Counted from the first letter of the stretch, positions 50,946 to 60,024 are shown. The stretch: 64,000 bases of DNA from Candidatus Cryosericum septentrionale (GCF_003570995.1 NZ_QXIY01000035.1:1-64000), one strand, 5' to 3'. Numbers and translations: made by a program. The notes: a model not told the origin generated them from the sequence alone.

Positions 50946-51965
50946 ATGTTGTACGAACGTGAGTTGAAGGAGACGGCCAGAGCTCTGGTGGCACCGCACA
51001 AGGGAATCCTGGCGGCCGACGAGAGTGTAGGAACCATCGGCAAGAGATTTGCGAAACTGGGCGTGGCGTCGACTGCCGAGACGCATCGCACCTATCGGGA
51101 CATGCTGTTTACGACGCCCGGTGTCGAGGAATTCATCTCAGGCGTCATCCTCTATGACGAAACGATTCGCCAGGAGTCCCTCGGTGGAACGCTGTTCCCC
51201 AGGCTGCTGGCCGAGAAGGCTGTCATCCCCGGCATCAAGGTCGACACGGGAACGGTTGAGTTGGCGCTTCACCCCGGTGAGAAGGTCACACAGGGACTGG
51301 ATGGCCTTCGTGAACGGCTGGCCGAGTATCGGTCGCTGGGTGCGCGGTTCACCAAGTGGCGTGCCGTCATCACTATTGGGGCGGGTATCCCCAGCAGGGC
51401 ATGTGTCAGTGCCAACGCCCAGGCCCTTGCGCGCTATGCGGCCCTGGCACAGGAAGCTGGACTTGTTCCGATCGTCGAACCCGAGGTTCTCATGGACGGC
51501 GATCATGATCAGGAGTGGTGTGAGCTCGTCACCTTGGGCGTTTTGAGGTCGGTCTTCAATGAGCTTGCCCGGCAAGGGGTCCTGCTCGAGGGTATGCTGC
51601 TCAAGCCGAGCATGACGATCTCTGGCAAGTCCTGCCCCCGCCAGGCGGGGGTCCAGGACGTGGCCGAGGCGACCGTGCGCACACTGCGCCGTACCGTCCC
51701 TGCCGCCGTCCCGGGCATCGTCTTCCTTTCGGGTGGACAGTCGTCCGAACTGGCGACCGCTCATCTCAATGCGATGAACAAACTGGGACCGCATCCGTGG
51801 GAATTGAGCTACTCGTACGGACGGGCATTGCAGGAGCCGGCACTTACCATCTGGCACGGCGAGCAGGCAAACGTGGCGGCGGCGCAGGCGGCCTTCTATC
51901 ATCGAAGCGAGTGCAACAGCGTGGCCCGTTCCGGCTCCTACAGTCCCGAACTGGAGCGCGGCTAG
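50946..51965 (+). CDS. Class I fructose-bisphosphate aldolase (eukaryotic type)
   Basis: The start is ATG 50946, five bases after AAGGAGG; 339 aa, close to the usual class I length. It has the signatures of the classical Schiff-base aldolase: ETARALVAPHKGILAADES near the N terminus, KWRAVITIGAGIPS, IVEPEVLMDGDHD, the active-site lysine in GMLLKPSMTISGKSC and GIVFLSGGQS. The enzyme cleaves or forms fructose 1,6-bisphosphate. With enolase at 25639 it is one of only two glycolytic enzymes in the window. It lacks the conserved C-terminal Tyr of animal aldolases and ends YSPELERG. Confidence 0.95.
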   Translation: MLYERELKETARALVAPHKGILAADESVGTIGKRFAKLGVASTAETHRTYRDMLFTTPGVEEFISGVILYDETIRQESLGGTLFPRLLAEKAVIPGIKVDTGTVELALHPGEKVTQGLDGLRERLAEYRSLGARFTKWRAVITIGAGIPSRACVSANAQALARYAALAQEAGLVPIVEPEVLMDGDHDQEWCELVTLGVLRSVFNELARQGVLLEGMLLKPSMTISGKSCPRQAGVQDVAEATVRTLRRTVPAAVPGIVFLSGGQSSELATAHLNAMNKLGPHPWELSYSYGRALQEPALTIWHGEQANVAAAQAAFYHRSECNSVARSGSYSPELERG

Positions 51966-52014
51966 TACGCAACAACGTGCTGAGGGGTCTGACCCCCTGG
52001 TTCGAAAGGTCGAG

Positions 52015-52048
52015 ACAGCGAGCCCCTCCGTCAGGAGGGGCTCGCTGT
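52015..52048 (+). terminator. Strong hairpin terminator behind the aldolase
   Basis: ACAGCGAGCCCCTCC (52015-52029) pairs perfectly with GGAGGGGCTCGCTGT (52034-52048) around GTCA. A smaller GGGGT/ACCCC hairpin sits at 51984-51996. Confidence 0.75.
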
Positions 52049-52069
52049 TGCAGGGTGTCCAGAACATCG

Positions 52070-52105
52070 TGTCGGGCAGCGACTGCTCGTTTGCGCTGCC
52101 CGACA
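52070..52105 (-). terminator. Hairpin at the end of the liv operon
   Basis: TGTCGGGCAGCG (52070-52081) pairs perfectly with CGCTGCCCGACA (52094-52105) around a 12-base loop, 30 bases behind the livF stop on the minus strand. No T-run. Confidence 0.65.
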
Positions 52106-52134
52106 GGCTGTACAGGAGGAAAAGGGCGGGGAGG

Positions 52135-52842
52135 TTAGCCGCCCAGATAGGCTTTCTTCACGTCCGGGTTGTCACGCAGCTCCGCTGCGGTCCCTGCGAG
52201 AACAACGGACCCGGTCTCCAGCACGTATCCCCGATTGGCTATGGACAGTGCCTTGAATGCGTTCTGCTCGACGAGCAGGACCGTCTTGCCCAGCTGGTTG
52301 ATCTCGACGATGACGCCGAAAATCTCCTCGGTCAGCACGGGCGACAGGCCCATCGAGGGTTCGTCGAGCAGCATGAACGGGTTGTTCTGCATGAGACCTC
52401 GGCCGACAGCCAGCATCTGTTGTTCGCCGCCTGACAGTGTGCCGGAGATCTGCCGTCTGCGCTCCTTGAGACGTGGGAACAGCGAGAATACCTTATCCTG
52501 GTTGGGGCCGGCCGTCTTCTTGTCTTTGACCGACGAGAGCGCCACGTCCAGGTTTTCCTGCACGGTCAGGTTGCCAAAAATGCCACGACCTTCGGGAACG
52601 TGGGAGATACCCATACGCGCGATGAGATGGGGCGGCGTGTGGGTGATATCGTGTCCGTCATAGATGATGCTGCCGGACGCTGCACGCAGAATGCCGGAGA
52701 TAGCGCGCAGGGTCGTCGACTTGCCGGCGCCATTGGCGCCGATGATCGAGACGATTTCACCTTTTTCTACGCTGAAGGAGACGCCCTTCAGCGCACGGAT
52801 GGAGCCGTAGAAAACGTCGATGTTCCGGACTTCGAGCAGCAT
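52135..52842 (-). CDS. livF: Branched-chain amino acid ABC transporter ATP-binding protein LivF
   Basis: The start is ATG 52842, one base after the livG stop, with a G-rich ribosome site; 235 aa. Walker A GANGAGKST (35-43), signature LSGGEQQ (136-142), Walker B MLLDEPS (157-163). The family-specific ISHVPEGRGIFGNLTVQENL identifies LivF rather than LivG. With LivG it energises uptake of leucine, isoleucine, valine or related substrates. It is the last gene of the operon and is followed by a terminator-like hairpin. Confidence 0.96.
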   Translation of the reverse strand: MLLEVRNIDVFYGSIRALKGVSFSVEKGEIVSIIGANGAGKSTTLRAISGILRAASGSIIYDGHDITHTPPHLIARMGISHVPEGRGIFGNLTVQENLDVALSSVKDKKTAGPNQDKVFSLFPRLKERRRQISGTLSGGEQQMLAVGRGLMQNNPFMLLDEPSMGLSPVLTEEIFGVIVEINQLGKTVLLVEQNAFKALSIANRGYVLETGSVVLAGTAAELRDNPDVKKAYLGG

Positions 52843-52843
52843 G

Positions 52844-53608
52844 TCAGGCCCCCTTTCCAAGGTATGCTTCGCAGACCCGGGGGTCGTTGCGGATGTACTC
52901 GGGCACGCCTTCGCAGATAGTCTCGCCGAAGTCCATGACCTTGATACGTTCGCACACGCCCATGACCACCCTCATCTGGTGCTCGATGAGCAGGATAGTC
53001 AGGTCGAACTTTTCGCGGAGCCAGTGGATCATTTCCATCAGTTCGTCTGCCTCTGCCGGGTTCATGCCGGCTGCGGGCTCGTCCAGGATGAGGAGCTTGG
53101 GTTTGGTGGCAAGAGCGCGGGCGATTTCCAGCCGGCGCTGAGCCCCGTAGGGGAGGGAGCCGGAGACGTCTTCGGCGTGTCCCTCCAGGTGGAACAGGCG
53201 CAGGAGGTCGATGGCGTAGTCGTCGACAAGTTGCTCGCCCTCCCAGTACTTGCGTGTGTGTAGGAACGCATCAATGTTGCCGTAGGACATACGGAAGTGA
53301 TAGGCGATCTTGATGTTGTCGATAACACTGGACTTGCTGAACAGGCGGATGGTCTGGAACGTGCGGGCGATCCCTGCCTGGGTGATCTGGTAGGTTTTCC
53401 TGCCCACAATGTTCTGTCCGTCGAAGACGATGGTCCCCTTGGTCGGCGTATAGACACCGGTCATCACGTTGAAGACGGTTGTCTTGCCAGCGCCGTTGGG
53501 TCCGATGAGGCCGACGATCTCGCCGTGCTCGAGCTGGATGTTGAAGTCGGAAACGGCGCGCAGGCCGCCAAAGAACTGTGTGAGATGTTGAACGTCGAGG
53601 AGAGCCAT
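52844..53608 (-). CDS. livG: Branched-chain amino acid ABC transporter ATP-binding protein LivG
   Basis: The start is ATG 53608, sharing one base with the livM stop (TAATG) and preceded by AGGAGGTGA; 254 aa. Walker [10 protein letters not shown] (36-44), the LivG-type signature [15 protein letters not shown] in place of LSGGQ, and Walker [26 protein letters not shown] is the usual LivG Q-loop neighbourhood. It forms the heterodimeric ATPase with LivF. Confidence 0.96.
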   Translation of the reverse strand: MALLDVQHLTQFFGGLRAVSDFNIQLEHGEIVGLIGPNGAGKTTVFNVMTGVYTPTKGTIVFDGQNIVGRKTYQITQAGIARTFQTIRLFSKSSVIDNIKIAYHFRMSYGNIDAFLHTRKYWEGEQLVDDYAIDLLRLFHLEGHAEDVSGSLPYGAQRRLEIARALATKPKLLILDEPAAGMNPAEADELMEMIHWLREKFDLTILLIEHQMRVVMGVCERIKVMDFGETICEGVPEYIRNDPRVCEAYLGKGA

Positions 53609-54609
53609 TATACGCTCACCTCCTTCCTCTGACGCTGGGGAATGAGGATGAAGCTGAATTCCTTGAGGCCCATGATGCCTTCCGTCCGGAAGATCATGGT
53701 CAGGATGAGGATCAGCGGGTAGATGACCATGCGCCACGACTCCAGGCCGCGCAGCAGTTCGGGTAGGAGCGTGAAGATAGCTGGACCGACTATGGCGCCG
53801 CTGATTGATGTGGAGCCGCCGACGTACAGATAAATGAGATACTCCAGTGACTTCACGAAACTGAAGTTGTCCGGGTGGATGAACTGAAGCAGGTGCGCGA
53901 AGACACCGCCCGAGACGCCGGCGAAGAAGGCCGAGAAGACAAACACAAACACTTTCTGCCGTGTTGTGTTGATACCCGTGGATTCAGCGGCAATCTCCGA
54001 GTCGCGGATCGCCTTCATGGAGCGTCCATGCGACGAGAACAGGTAGTTGCGCATGAGGACGACGCTCACGATTGCGAACACGAAGACGACCTCCAGCGTC
54101 GTGAACTTTGGGATGCCGCCCAAACCACGGGGACCACCCAGGGCGTCGGTGACACGGATGACCGTTCGGATAAGTTCGTTGGCCGATAGCGTCACGATAG
54201 CCAGGTAGTCGCCCTTGAGACGCAGCGACGGCGCGCCGACAAGATAGCCTGCTGCGGCAGCCAGCAACCCCCCTGCAAGAATTGCGACGATGAAGACAGG
54301 ATACCCGACCCATGGATTGGCGGTACTCGTATGCAACCAGACCGTCGTAATCATGGCTGACGTATAGGCGCCGACAGCCATGAACCCAGCGTGTCCAATG
54401 GAGAACTGGCCGGTGAAACCGTTGACCATGCCCAGGCTGACAGTCATGACGATGTTGATGCCGACCAGGATGATGAGCTGGATGTAGTATGCGTTCAGGA
54501 GGGGTTCTCCGTTGACGAGGGGCAGGATGCTCAGTAGCTTGATGACGACATAGGCCAGCACGGATGCAATGACTGTGGCCATCGTGCGGTGTGTACGAAG
54601 AAAGGTCAT
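53608..54609 (-). CDS. livM: Branched-chain amino acid ABC transporter permease LivM
   Basis: The start is ATG 54609 (MTFLRTHRTMATVIAS), one base after the livH stop; 333 aa. About eight to ten transmembrane helices are visible and the LivM motifs GMVNGFTGQFSIGHAGFMAVGA, RLKGDYLAIVTL, GGPRGLGGIP and GRSMKAIRDSEIAAESTGIN, the last being the coupling loop to the ATPase. It pairs with LivH to form the substrate channel. Confidence 0.96.
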   Translation of the reverse strand: MTFLRTHRTMATVIASVLAYVVIKLLSILPLVNGEPLLNAYYIQLIILVGINIVMTVSLGMVNGFTGQFSIGHAGFMAVGAYTSAMITTVWLHTSTANPWVGYPVFIVAILAGGLLAAAAGYLVGAPSLRLKGDYLAIVTLSANELIRTVIRVTDALGGPRGLGGIPKFTTLEVVFVFAIVSVVLMRNYLFSSHGRSMKAIRDSEIAAESTGINTTRQKVFVFVFSAFFAGVSGGVFAHLLQFIHPDNFSFVKSLEYLIYLYVGGSTSISGAIVGPAIFTLLPELLRGLESWRMVIYPLILILTMIFRTEGIMGLKEFSFILIPQRQRKEVSV

Positions 54610-54610
54610 G

Positions 54611-55516
54611 TCAGACCTTCTCCGGCATGAACTTGCCCAGCAAGCCGCTTGGTCGAATAAGCAGGATGCCAATAAGGATGGCGAACGCGATACCGTACCC
54701 CAGGTTGGAGTTGACCGACGTCGCAAACGCCTCCGAGATGCCCATGATGTATGCGCCGAGCACGGCGCCGGGAATGTTGCCGATGCCGCCAAGAACCGCT
54801 GCGATGAACGCCTTCAGACCCGGCCATATGCCCAGGAAGGGGGATGCCAGCATGCCGTAGGTCGTGCCGTACAGGATGCCGCCGGCGCCTGCAAGCGCAG
54901 GGCCCACGATGAAGGCTGTACTAATGACGACGTCGATGTTGATGCCCATAAGGCTGGCTGTCGGCTTGTCGAATGCCACCGCGCGCATCTGCTTGCCGAT
55001 GAGAGTCTTGTTGACGAACCAGAACAGCAGGACCATCAGGATGACGGAAACGCCGATGTCGAGCAGCAGCACGTTGGAGACGGAGAGGCCGAGGTTGCCG
55101 GGGATGGGAATGTTCTTGGCCACGATGAGGTCAGGGAACGCGCGGAACGTCGGGCCGAAGACGAAGGGCATCGCGCAGAAGTTCTCAAGGAATATCGAAA
55201 CACCAAGCGCGGTGATCAGTGCCGAAAGGCGGGACTTGTAGCGCAGCGGGCGATACGCAAGTTTCTCCATGACGAAGCCAAGCAGGCCGGTAATGAGCAT
55301 GGCTGCGATGATCGTCGGGATGAAGGCGCCACCAAAGACCTTGGCCATGACGGGGGCAAGGAAGAATCCCATGTAAGCGCCAAACATGAAAATGTCGGCA
55401 TGAGCGAAATTGATAAGGCGCACGATGCCATACACCATTGTATAGCCTAGGGCAATCAGGGCATAGATACTGCCTATCTGAATGCCGTTGATGAGTTGCT
55501 GCAAGAACTGGCCCAT
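54611..55516 (-). CDS. livH: Branched-chain amino acid ABC transporter permease LivH
   Basis: The 301-aa membrane protein starts at ATG 55516 (MGQFLQQLINGIQIGSIYAL) and has the LivH signatures ALGYTMVYGIVRLINFAHAD, YRPLRYKSRLSALITALG, GKQMRAVAFDKPTASLMGIN and KAFIAAVLGGIGNIPGAVLG. It forms the channel with LivM. A stable hairpin lies between it and livK upstream, which may let the cell make more binding protein than permease. Confidence 0.96.
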   Translation of the reverse strand: MGQFLQQLINGIQIGSIYALIALGYTMVYGIVRLINFAHADIFMFGAYMGFFLAPVMAKVFGGAFIPTIIAAMLITGLLGFVMEKLAYRPLRYKSRLSALITALGVSIFLENFCAMPFVFGPTFRAFPDLIVAKNIPIPGNLGLSVSNVLLLDIGVSVILMVLLFWFVNKTLIGKQMRAVAFDKPTASLMGINIDVVISTAFIVGPALAGAGGILYGTTYGMLASPFLGIWPGLKAFIAAVLGGIGNIPGAVLGAYIMGISEAFATSVNSNLGYGIAFAILIGILLIRPSGLLGKFMPEKV

Positions 55517-55535
55517 GTTTTCTCCTCCAACAGGG

Positions 55536-55564
55536 GGCGCAGCGGGGATACTCCCCGCTGCGCC
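55536..55564 (-). promoter_or_regulatory. Intercistronic hairpin between livK and livH
   Basis: GGCGCAGCGGGGA (55536-55548) pairs perfectly with TCCCCGCTGCGCC (55552-55564) around three bases. It fits an mRNA stabiliser or partial terminator giving excess binding protein. Confidence 0.7.
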
Positions 55565-55579
55565 GAGATGCGTGCTAGG

Positions 55580-56725
55580 CTATGGGTTGACGGTCGCCAC
55601 GTACGTCTGCTGGCCGTTCACGATCTTGATGATGACGGCCGACTTGATCGGGTCCCGGTTTTCGTCGAACTTGTAGGCACCGGAGATGCCGACGAAAGTG
55701 GTTTTCTTCATGGCATCCCTGATGTCCGAGCCTTTGATTGAGCCGGCAGTCTTGAACGCGTCGAGGAACAGTCCTGCAGCGTCATACGCAAGAGCAGCGA
55801 GTGCGTCGGGTGCCTCCCCGTACTTGGTCGTGTATTTTGCGACGAAATCCTGGACTTTGGGGCTTTTGTCGTCCTTGGAGAAGTGGTTGGAGAAGACGCC
55901 ACCCTCGACAGCCGCGCCACCTATCTTGACGAGGTCAGGTGAGTCCCAGCCATCGCCACCCCCGGCGGGAACGTTCAGGCCCATCTCGCGTGCCTGCTTG
56001 AGGATGAGTGCGGCCGAGCCGTAATAGTTGGGCAGATACAGGAACTCAGGATTGGTGGCCTTGATTTTGGTCAGCTGGGCCTTGTAGTCGACCGTCTTGT
56101 CTTCATCCGTGAAGGCTTCATAGGCGACGACTTTGCCGCCGTTTTTCTCAAAACCGGCCTTGAAGAACTCAGCCAGTCCCTTGTTGTAGTCATTGCCGTT
56201 ATCATAAAGGACGGCCGCCGTCTTGAGCTTGAGGGTATTGTACACGTAATTGGCCATGACGGTGCCCTGGAACGGGTCGATGAAGCAGGCACGGAAAATG
56301 TAGTCACCAACCAGCGTGACCGTCGCATTGGTAGACGTTGGCGAGATCTCCGGGACGCCGGCAGCCTGTGCGATAGGCGCGACGGCCAGGGAGACCTTGC
56401 TCATGACGGCGCCGATGATGCCGATGACCTTATCCTGGTTGATGAGCTTCTGAGCGGCGCTGGCGCCGACTTCGGGGGAACCAGCGTCGTCCTCGTTGAT
56501 GTAGTTGATCGTTGTCTTGACGCCTCCGACCATAGCTCCGCCGGCAGTGTTGAATTCCTCGACGGCCATGGTTGCACCGTTCTTGCTGGAAGTACCAAAG
56601 GTGGCCGAGCCGCCGGTCATACAGAAGATACCACCCAGGTTGACAACCCCAGTTTTTGCTTTGCATCCAACGCCAACGCCGGCAATCAGTGCACAGACAA
56701 GAATAATGGCAAACAGTCTCCTCAT
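55580..56725 (-). CDS. livK: Branched-chain amino acid ABC transporter substrate-binding protein, copy 1
   Basis: The start is ATG 56725 behind GAGAGGAG; 381 aa. The signal peptide MRRLFAIILVCALIAGVG ends in VGC, a loose lipobox, so the protein is probably a lipoprotein. The periplasmic-binding-protein type I fold is clear: FCMTGGSATFGTSSKNGATM, AVEEFNTAGGA, INEDDAGSPEVGASAAQKLI and NYYGSAALILKQAREMGL. It binds branched-chain or related amino acids for LivHMGF. It differs from copy 2 at only about 20 positions by eye, and the two lie in a tandem duplication. Confidence 0.95.
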   Translation of the reverse strand: MRRLFAIILVCALIAGVGVGCKAKTGVVNLGGIFCMTGGSATFGTSSKNGATMAVEEFNTAGGAMVGGVKTTINYINEDDAGSPEVGASAAQKLINQDKVIGIIGAVMSKVSLAVAPIAQAAGVPEISPTSTNATVTLVGDYIFRACFIDPFQGTVMANYVYNTLKLKTAAVLYDNGNDYNKGLAEFFKAGFEKNGGKVVAYEAFTDEDKTVDYKAQLTKIKATNPEFLYLPNYYGSAALILKQAREMGLNVPAGGGDGWDSPDLVKIGGAAVEGGVFSNHFSKDDKSPKVQDFVAKYTTKYGEAPDALAALAYDAAGLFLDAFKTAGSIKGSDIRDAMKKTTFVGISGAYKFDENRDPIKSAVIIKIVNGQQTYVATVNP

Positions 56726-57034
56726 GTTTTCTCCTCTCTTGATGTGGATGTGTGGTACTGGTTCGTGGAGCGACAGAGCATCGTCAGGCTTGCAGGCCCG
56801 TTGACGCCCCCTTCCCAAGAAAGCGGAAAGACCTCAGGGTATGATTTCCGTGAGGTCTTCTAGTGACTGTGCAGGCAGTGGGCTTGGGTCCCTGCTTACT
56901 GTGGACTCCGGGCAGAGTTCTGCTCGTTGAGTCCGAGGCAAAGCCATCCGGCACAAGGCGTGAGCATGAGCCGAATGGGTGTGGTGAGTCAAGGTATGAG
57001 ACAAAGAGGGGGAACCATCTGATGTCCATAATGC
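56726..57034 (-). ncRNA. Structured leader of livK1, possible attenuator
   Basis: About 300 bases separate the promoter from the livK1 start. On the minus strand CCATTCGGC pairs with GCCGGATGG (one G-U) and GGACTC with GAGTCC. A terminator-like hairpin, AAGACCTCA/TGAGGTCTT (56859-56828) followed by TTTCCGCTTTC, lies about 100 bases before the start. An ATG six bases after the -10 box opens an 81-codon frame (MDIRWFPLFV...) that ends inside the leader. No known riboswitch family recognised. Confidence 0.5.
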
Positions 57035-57062
57035 ATTCTCGCAGAGTCGGCAGAAAAGTCAA
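57035..57062 (-). promoter_or_regulatory. livK1 promoter
   Basis: TTGACT (57062-57057), 16 bases, GAGAAT (57040-57035) on the minus strand. The same arrangement precedes livK2 and livK3. Confidence 0.65.
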
Positions 57063-57171
57063 TAGGCAGAGGCCGAGGACCGTGAAGAAGCTATTGGAGC
57101 GCATTTGACGGCATCTTCCGGCATGACGGAGCGCGCGGGTCTGTGAACAGGCTACAAGGGAGAGGTTCGAC

Positions 57172-57276
57172 GTGCTGTACTGTGATCGATGCGGGCATGC
57201 CAACGTGAGCGGCGGGTCCAATCACGACGGAACAGACCTCTGCGCACCGCGTTTCAGCGCCTCACATCAAGTCTGA
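57172..57276 (+). pseudogene. Zinc-ribbon-like gene remnant, unit A
   Basis: GTG 57172 behind GGGAGAGG opens a 34-codon frame beginning LYCDRCGHANV (a CxxCG half zinc ribbon) and ending FSASHQV at TGA 57274-57276. The start looks like that of a zinc-ribbon membrane protein whose body is missing. A related copy is at 59482. Confidence 0.45.
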
Positions 57277-57397
57277 CGTCCCTGCTCCGGGACATTCCAC
57301 ATGTCGTTTCATGCATTCGGCCTTATCTATGCAACACTATTGCGGTGCCGCAAGAATTGTCAAGGTGTAGGTGACATCCTGTCCATCCGGCGTTTCA

Positions 57398-57847
57398 TCA
57401 CCTCGAACCGAGCCGAATGTCAGGCTGACTGTCTGCGGAGCGAAGAATAGCCAGGAGGACAAGGCCGGCGGCAGAGGCAATCGGCAGGGAGGAGGACAGC
57501 AGGACGGAGCGCACGCCGAGTCCCCGCTGCACGACGTTCTCGTAGGCGTCGATGACCCATGTCCCCGGCGTCGCCCGCGCTACCCTCTGGAACGCCGTGC
57601 CGGTAAACTGGAGAGGGACCCATGCGCCACCGAGGCCCGCGAGGACGAACATCAGGATGAGCGAGAACGCCGTCGCCTGCTCCTCTGAGCGTGACGCGAC
57701 CCCGATGAGCAGGCCGATTGCTGCCACGAATGCCGAAGCGCAGATTGTCACGAGCAGGGTCGCGAGGGGAGTGTGCGGGGCCTGGATGAGGCGTGTGGTG
57801 CACCGGCGTACGTCGTTAATGATGACAGCCGCGGCGACAGGGTACAC
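57398..57847 (-). pseudogene. ABC-2 type transporter permease, C-terminal fragment, unit A
   Basis: The frame of 149 codons has four hydrophobic segments and the ABC-2 permease motifs GLLIGVASRSEEQATAFSLI, FVLAGLGGAWVPLQF, FQRVARATPGTWVIDAYENV. Only the last 40% of a normal permease is present; the N-terminal half is missing and the frame starts inside the hairpin after livK2. It is a relic of an exporter gene trapped between binding-protein genes. The decayed counterpart lies at 59768-59986. Confidence 0.7.
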
Positions 57848-57867
57848 CCCGCGCCGCGGCTGTCATC
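57821..57867 (-). promoter_or_regulatory. Hairpin behind livK2
   Basis: GATGACAGCCGCGGCG (57821-57836) pairs perfectly with CGCCGCGGCTGTCATC (57852-57867), just after the livK2 stop. Function as for the hairpin behind livK1. Confidence 0.65.
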
Positions 57868-57874
57868 GTGTCGG

Positions 57875-59035
57875 CTATGGGTTGACGGTCGCCACGTACG
57901 TCTGCTGGCCGTTCACGATCTTGATGATGACGGCCGGCTTGATCGGGTCCCGGTTTGCGTCGAACTTGTAGGCACCGGAGATGCCGACGAAAGTGGTGTT
58001 CTTCATGGCATCCCTGATGTCCGAGCCCTTGATTGAGCCTGCAGTCTTGAACGCGTCGAGGAGCAGTCCTGCAGCGTCATACGCAAGAGCAGCGAATGCG
58101 TCGGGTGCCTCCCCGTACTTGGTCGTGTATTTTGCGACGAAATCCTGGACTTTGGGGCTTTTGTCGTCCTTGGAGAAGTGGTTGGAGAAGACGCCACCCT
58201 CGACAGCCGCGCCACCTATCTTGACGAGGTCAGGTGAGTCCCAGCCATCGCCACCCCCGGCGGGAACGTTCAGGCCCATCTCGCGTGCCTGCTTGAGGAT
58301 GAGTGCAGCTGAACCGTAGTAGTTGGGCAGATACAGGAACTCAGGATTGGTGGCCTTGATTTTGGTCAGCTGGGCCTTGTAGTCGACCGTCTTGTCTTCA
58401 TCCGTGAAGGCTTCAAAGGCGACGACTTTGCCGCCGTTTTTCTCAAAACCCGCCTTGAAGAACTCAGCCAGTCCCTTGTTGTAGTCATTGCCGTTATCAT
58501 AAAGGACGGCCGCCGTCTTGAGCTTGAGGGTATTGTACACGTAATTGGCCATGACGGTGCCTTGGAACGGGTCGATGAAGCAGGCACGGAAAATGTAGTC
58601 ACCAACCAGCGTGACCGTCGCATTGGTAGACGTTCCCGAGATCTCCGGGACGCCGGCAGCCTGTGCGATAGGCGCGACAGCCAGGGAGACCTTGCTCATA
58701 ACGGCGCCGATGATACCGATGACTTTGTCGTTATCGATGAGTTTGTGGGCAGCGCTGGCGCCGACTTCGGGGGAACCAGCGTCGTCCTCGTTGATGAAGT
58801 TGATCGTTGTCTTGACGCCGCCGACCATAGCTCCGCCGGCAGCGTTGAATTCCTCGACGGCCATGGTTGCACCGTTCTTGTTGGAAGTACCAAAGGTGGC
58901 CGATCCGCCGGTCATACAGGAGATAGCACCCAAGTTCACAATCTGTTCGGTGGGTTTGACCTCAGCTTTTTTGCATCCAACGCCAACGCCGGCAATCAGT
59001 GCACAGACAAGAATAATGGCAAACAGTCTCCTCAT
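57875..59035 (-). CDS. livK: Branched-chain amino acid ABC transporter substrate-binding protein, copy 2
   Basis: The start is ATG 59035 behind GAGAGGAG; 386 aa, five residues longer than copy 1 because of an insertion after the signal peptide (KKAEVKPTEQIVNLG). The signal peptide is identical to copy 1 and the body nearly so; differences include Phe for Tyr in INFINEDD, AHKLIDNDKV for AQKLINQDKV and EISGTS for EISPTS. It should share the permease with copies 1 and 3. The near identity points to recent duplication or gene conversion; the substitutions near the binding cleft could shift specificity. Confidence 0.95.
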   Translation of the reverse strand: MRRLFAIILVCALIAGVGVGCKKAEVKPTEQIVNLGAISCMTGGSATFGTSNKNGATMAVEEFNAAGGAMVGGVKTTINFINEDDAGSPEVGASAAHKLIDNDKVIGIIGAVMSKVSLAVAPIAQAAGVPEISGTSTNATVTLVGDYIFRACFIDPFQGTVMANYVYNTLKLKTAAVLYDNGNDYNKGLAEFFKAGFEKNGGKVVAFEAFTDEDKTVDYKAQLTKIKATNPEFLYLPNYYGSAALILKQAREMGLNVPAGGGDGWDSPDLVKIGGAAVEGGVFSNHFSKDDKSPKVQDFVAKYTTKYGEAPDAFAALAYDAAGLLLDAFKTAGSIKGSDIRDAMKNTTFVGISGAYKFDANRDPIKPAVIIKIVNGQQTYVATVNP

Positions 59036-59344
59036 GTTTTCTCCTCTCTTGATGTGGATGTGTGGTACTGGTTCGTGGAGCGACAGAGCATCGTCAGGCT
59101 TGCAGGCCCGTTGGCACCCCCTTCCCAAGAAAGCGGAAAGACCTCACGGCGTATTTTCTACGAGGTCTTCTAGTAGCTGCGCAAGCTGAGGGCTTGGCTC
59201 CTTGCTCACTGCAGACTCCAGGCAAAGTTCTGCCCGGTGGGTCCGATGCACAGCCATCCGGCACTAGGCGTGAGCATGAACCGAATGGGTGTGGTGGTCC
59301 AAGGTACAAGACAAAAAAGGAGAGCCGCCTGATATCCATCGCCA
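59036..59344 (-). ncRNA. Structured leader of livK2, possible attenuator
   Basis: Homologous to the livK1 leader with the same length. CCATTCGG/CCGGATGG and the terminator-like AAGACCTC/GAGGTCTT (59169-59138) followed by TTTCCGCTTTC are kept while loops changed. An 81-codon frame (MDIRRLSFFV...) again starts six bases after the -10 box. Confidence 0.5.
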
Positions 59345-59372
59345 ATTGTCGCAGAGTGGGCAGAAAAGTCAA
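59345..59372 (-). promoter_or_regulatory. livK2 promoter
   Basis: TTGACT (59372-59367), 16 bases, GACAAT (59350-59345) on the minus strand. Confidence 0.65.
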
Positions 59373-59481
59373 CAAACAGGGGCCAAGTACCGTGAAGCGA
59401 TTATAGGAGCTCATTTGACGGCATCTTCCGGCATGACGGAGCGCGCGGGTCTGTGAACAGGCTACAAGGGAGAGGCTCGAT

Positions 59482-59757
59482 GTGCAGTACTGTGAAGCGC
59501 GTTTCCATAAGTCCTGGAGAGATGTTCAGAAGAATCGACATGGACATACCAGCAGCGTAAGGGGCGGATCCGATCATGATGGAATAGATCTCTGTGTGCT
59601 GCGTTTCAGCGCCTCACATCAAGTCTGGCGTTCTTGTTCCGGGATATTTTACGTGTCGTTTCGTGTATTCAACCTCCTACAGCACACTATTGCGATGCCG
59701 CAAGAATTGTCAAGGCGTCCGTGGCCTCCTGTCCATCCGGCGTTCCATCACGTCTGA
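59482..59757 (+). pseudogene. Zinc-ribbon-like gene remnant, unit B
   Basis: GTG 59482 behind GGGAGAGG opens a 91-codon frame that shares GGSxHDGxDLCxxRFSASHQV with unit A, but the cysteine pair at the start is damaged (YCEARFHKSW) and extra codons are inserted. The frame runs on past the stop of unit A into noncoding-type sequence. A decayed copy. Confidence 0.4.
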
Positions 59758-59767
59758 GAGCTGCACG

Positions 59768-59986
59768 TCACGCTGATTGTCTGCGAAAGCGGAGCTGGGC
59801 GAGGAGGAAGAGGCTGGCGGCACAGGCAACATGGAGTGAATCGGAAAACAGGATGGCGGGCGCGCCTAGTCCTCGCTGTACGACGCTTTCATGGGCGTCA
59901 ACGATCCATACCCTGGAATCACTCGTGTCAGCTTCTGGAGAGCTATACCGGTACACCCGGTGGAGGCGCAACAAAGCGTCAACCAC
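59768..59986 (-). pseudogene. Decayed ABC-2 permease fragment, unit B
   Basis: The frame contains WIVDAHESVVQRGLGAPAI, which matches WVIDAYENVVQRGLGVRSV in unit A, and the following hydrophobic helix; the upstream part no longer reads as permease. It confirms that the duplicated block included the exporter relic. Confidence 0.55.
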
Positions 59987-60024
59987 AATATGATCTCGCT
60001 GTCCACCGACGGCGCAACCTCGAG

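Larger units (their letters stand above)
55580..57847 (-). repeat. Tandem duplication, unit A (livK1, leader, remnants)
   Basis: This unit of about 2.27 kb and the next one (57875-59986) share, in the same order, a nearly identical livK, a related leader of about 300 bases with promoter, a zinc-ribbon-like coding remnant and an ABC-2 permease fragment. Shared intergenic stretches such as the one around 57108-57165 and 59416-59473 are almost unchanged. Confidence 0.85.
57875..59986 (-). repeat. Tandem duplication, unit B (livK2, leader, remnants)
   Basis: Second unit of the duplication. The livK part is almost unchanged, the leader keeps promoter and main hairpins with many substitutions, and the zinc-ribbon and ABC-2 remnants have decayed further, with a 54-base insertion in the zinc-ribbon part. 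Confidence 0.85.

Noticed and set aside
51984-52048. tRNA gene suggested by GGTTCGA
   Set aside because: The sequence folds as two terminator-type hairpins and no acceptor or anticodon stems can be drawn.
56935-57000. c-di-GMP (GEMM) riboswitch on the plus strand, from GGCAAAGCCATCCGGC
   Set aside because: The similarity is limited to a few bases, the orientation is opposite to livK, and no plus-strand gene follows that it could regulate.
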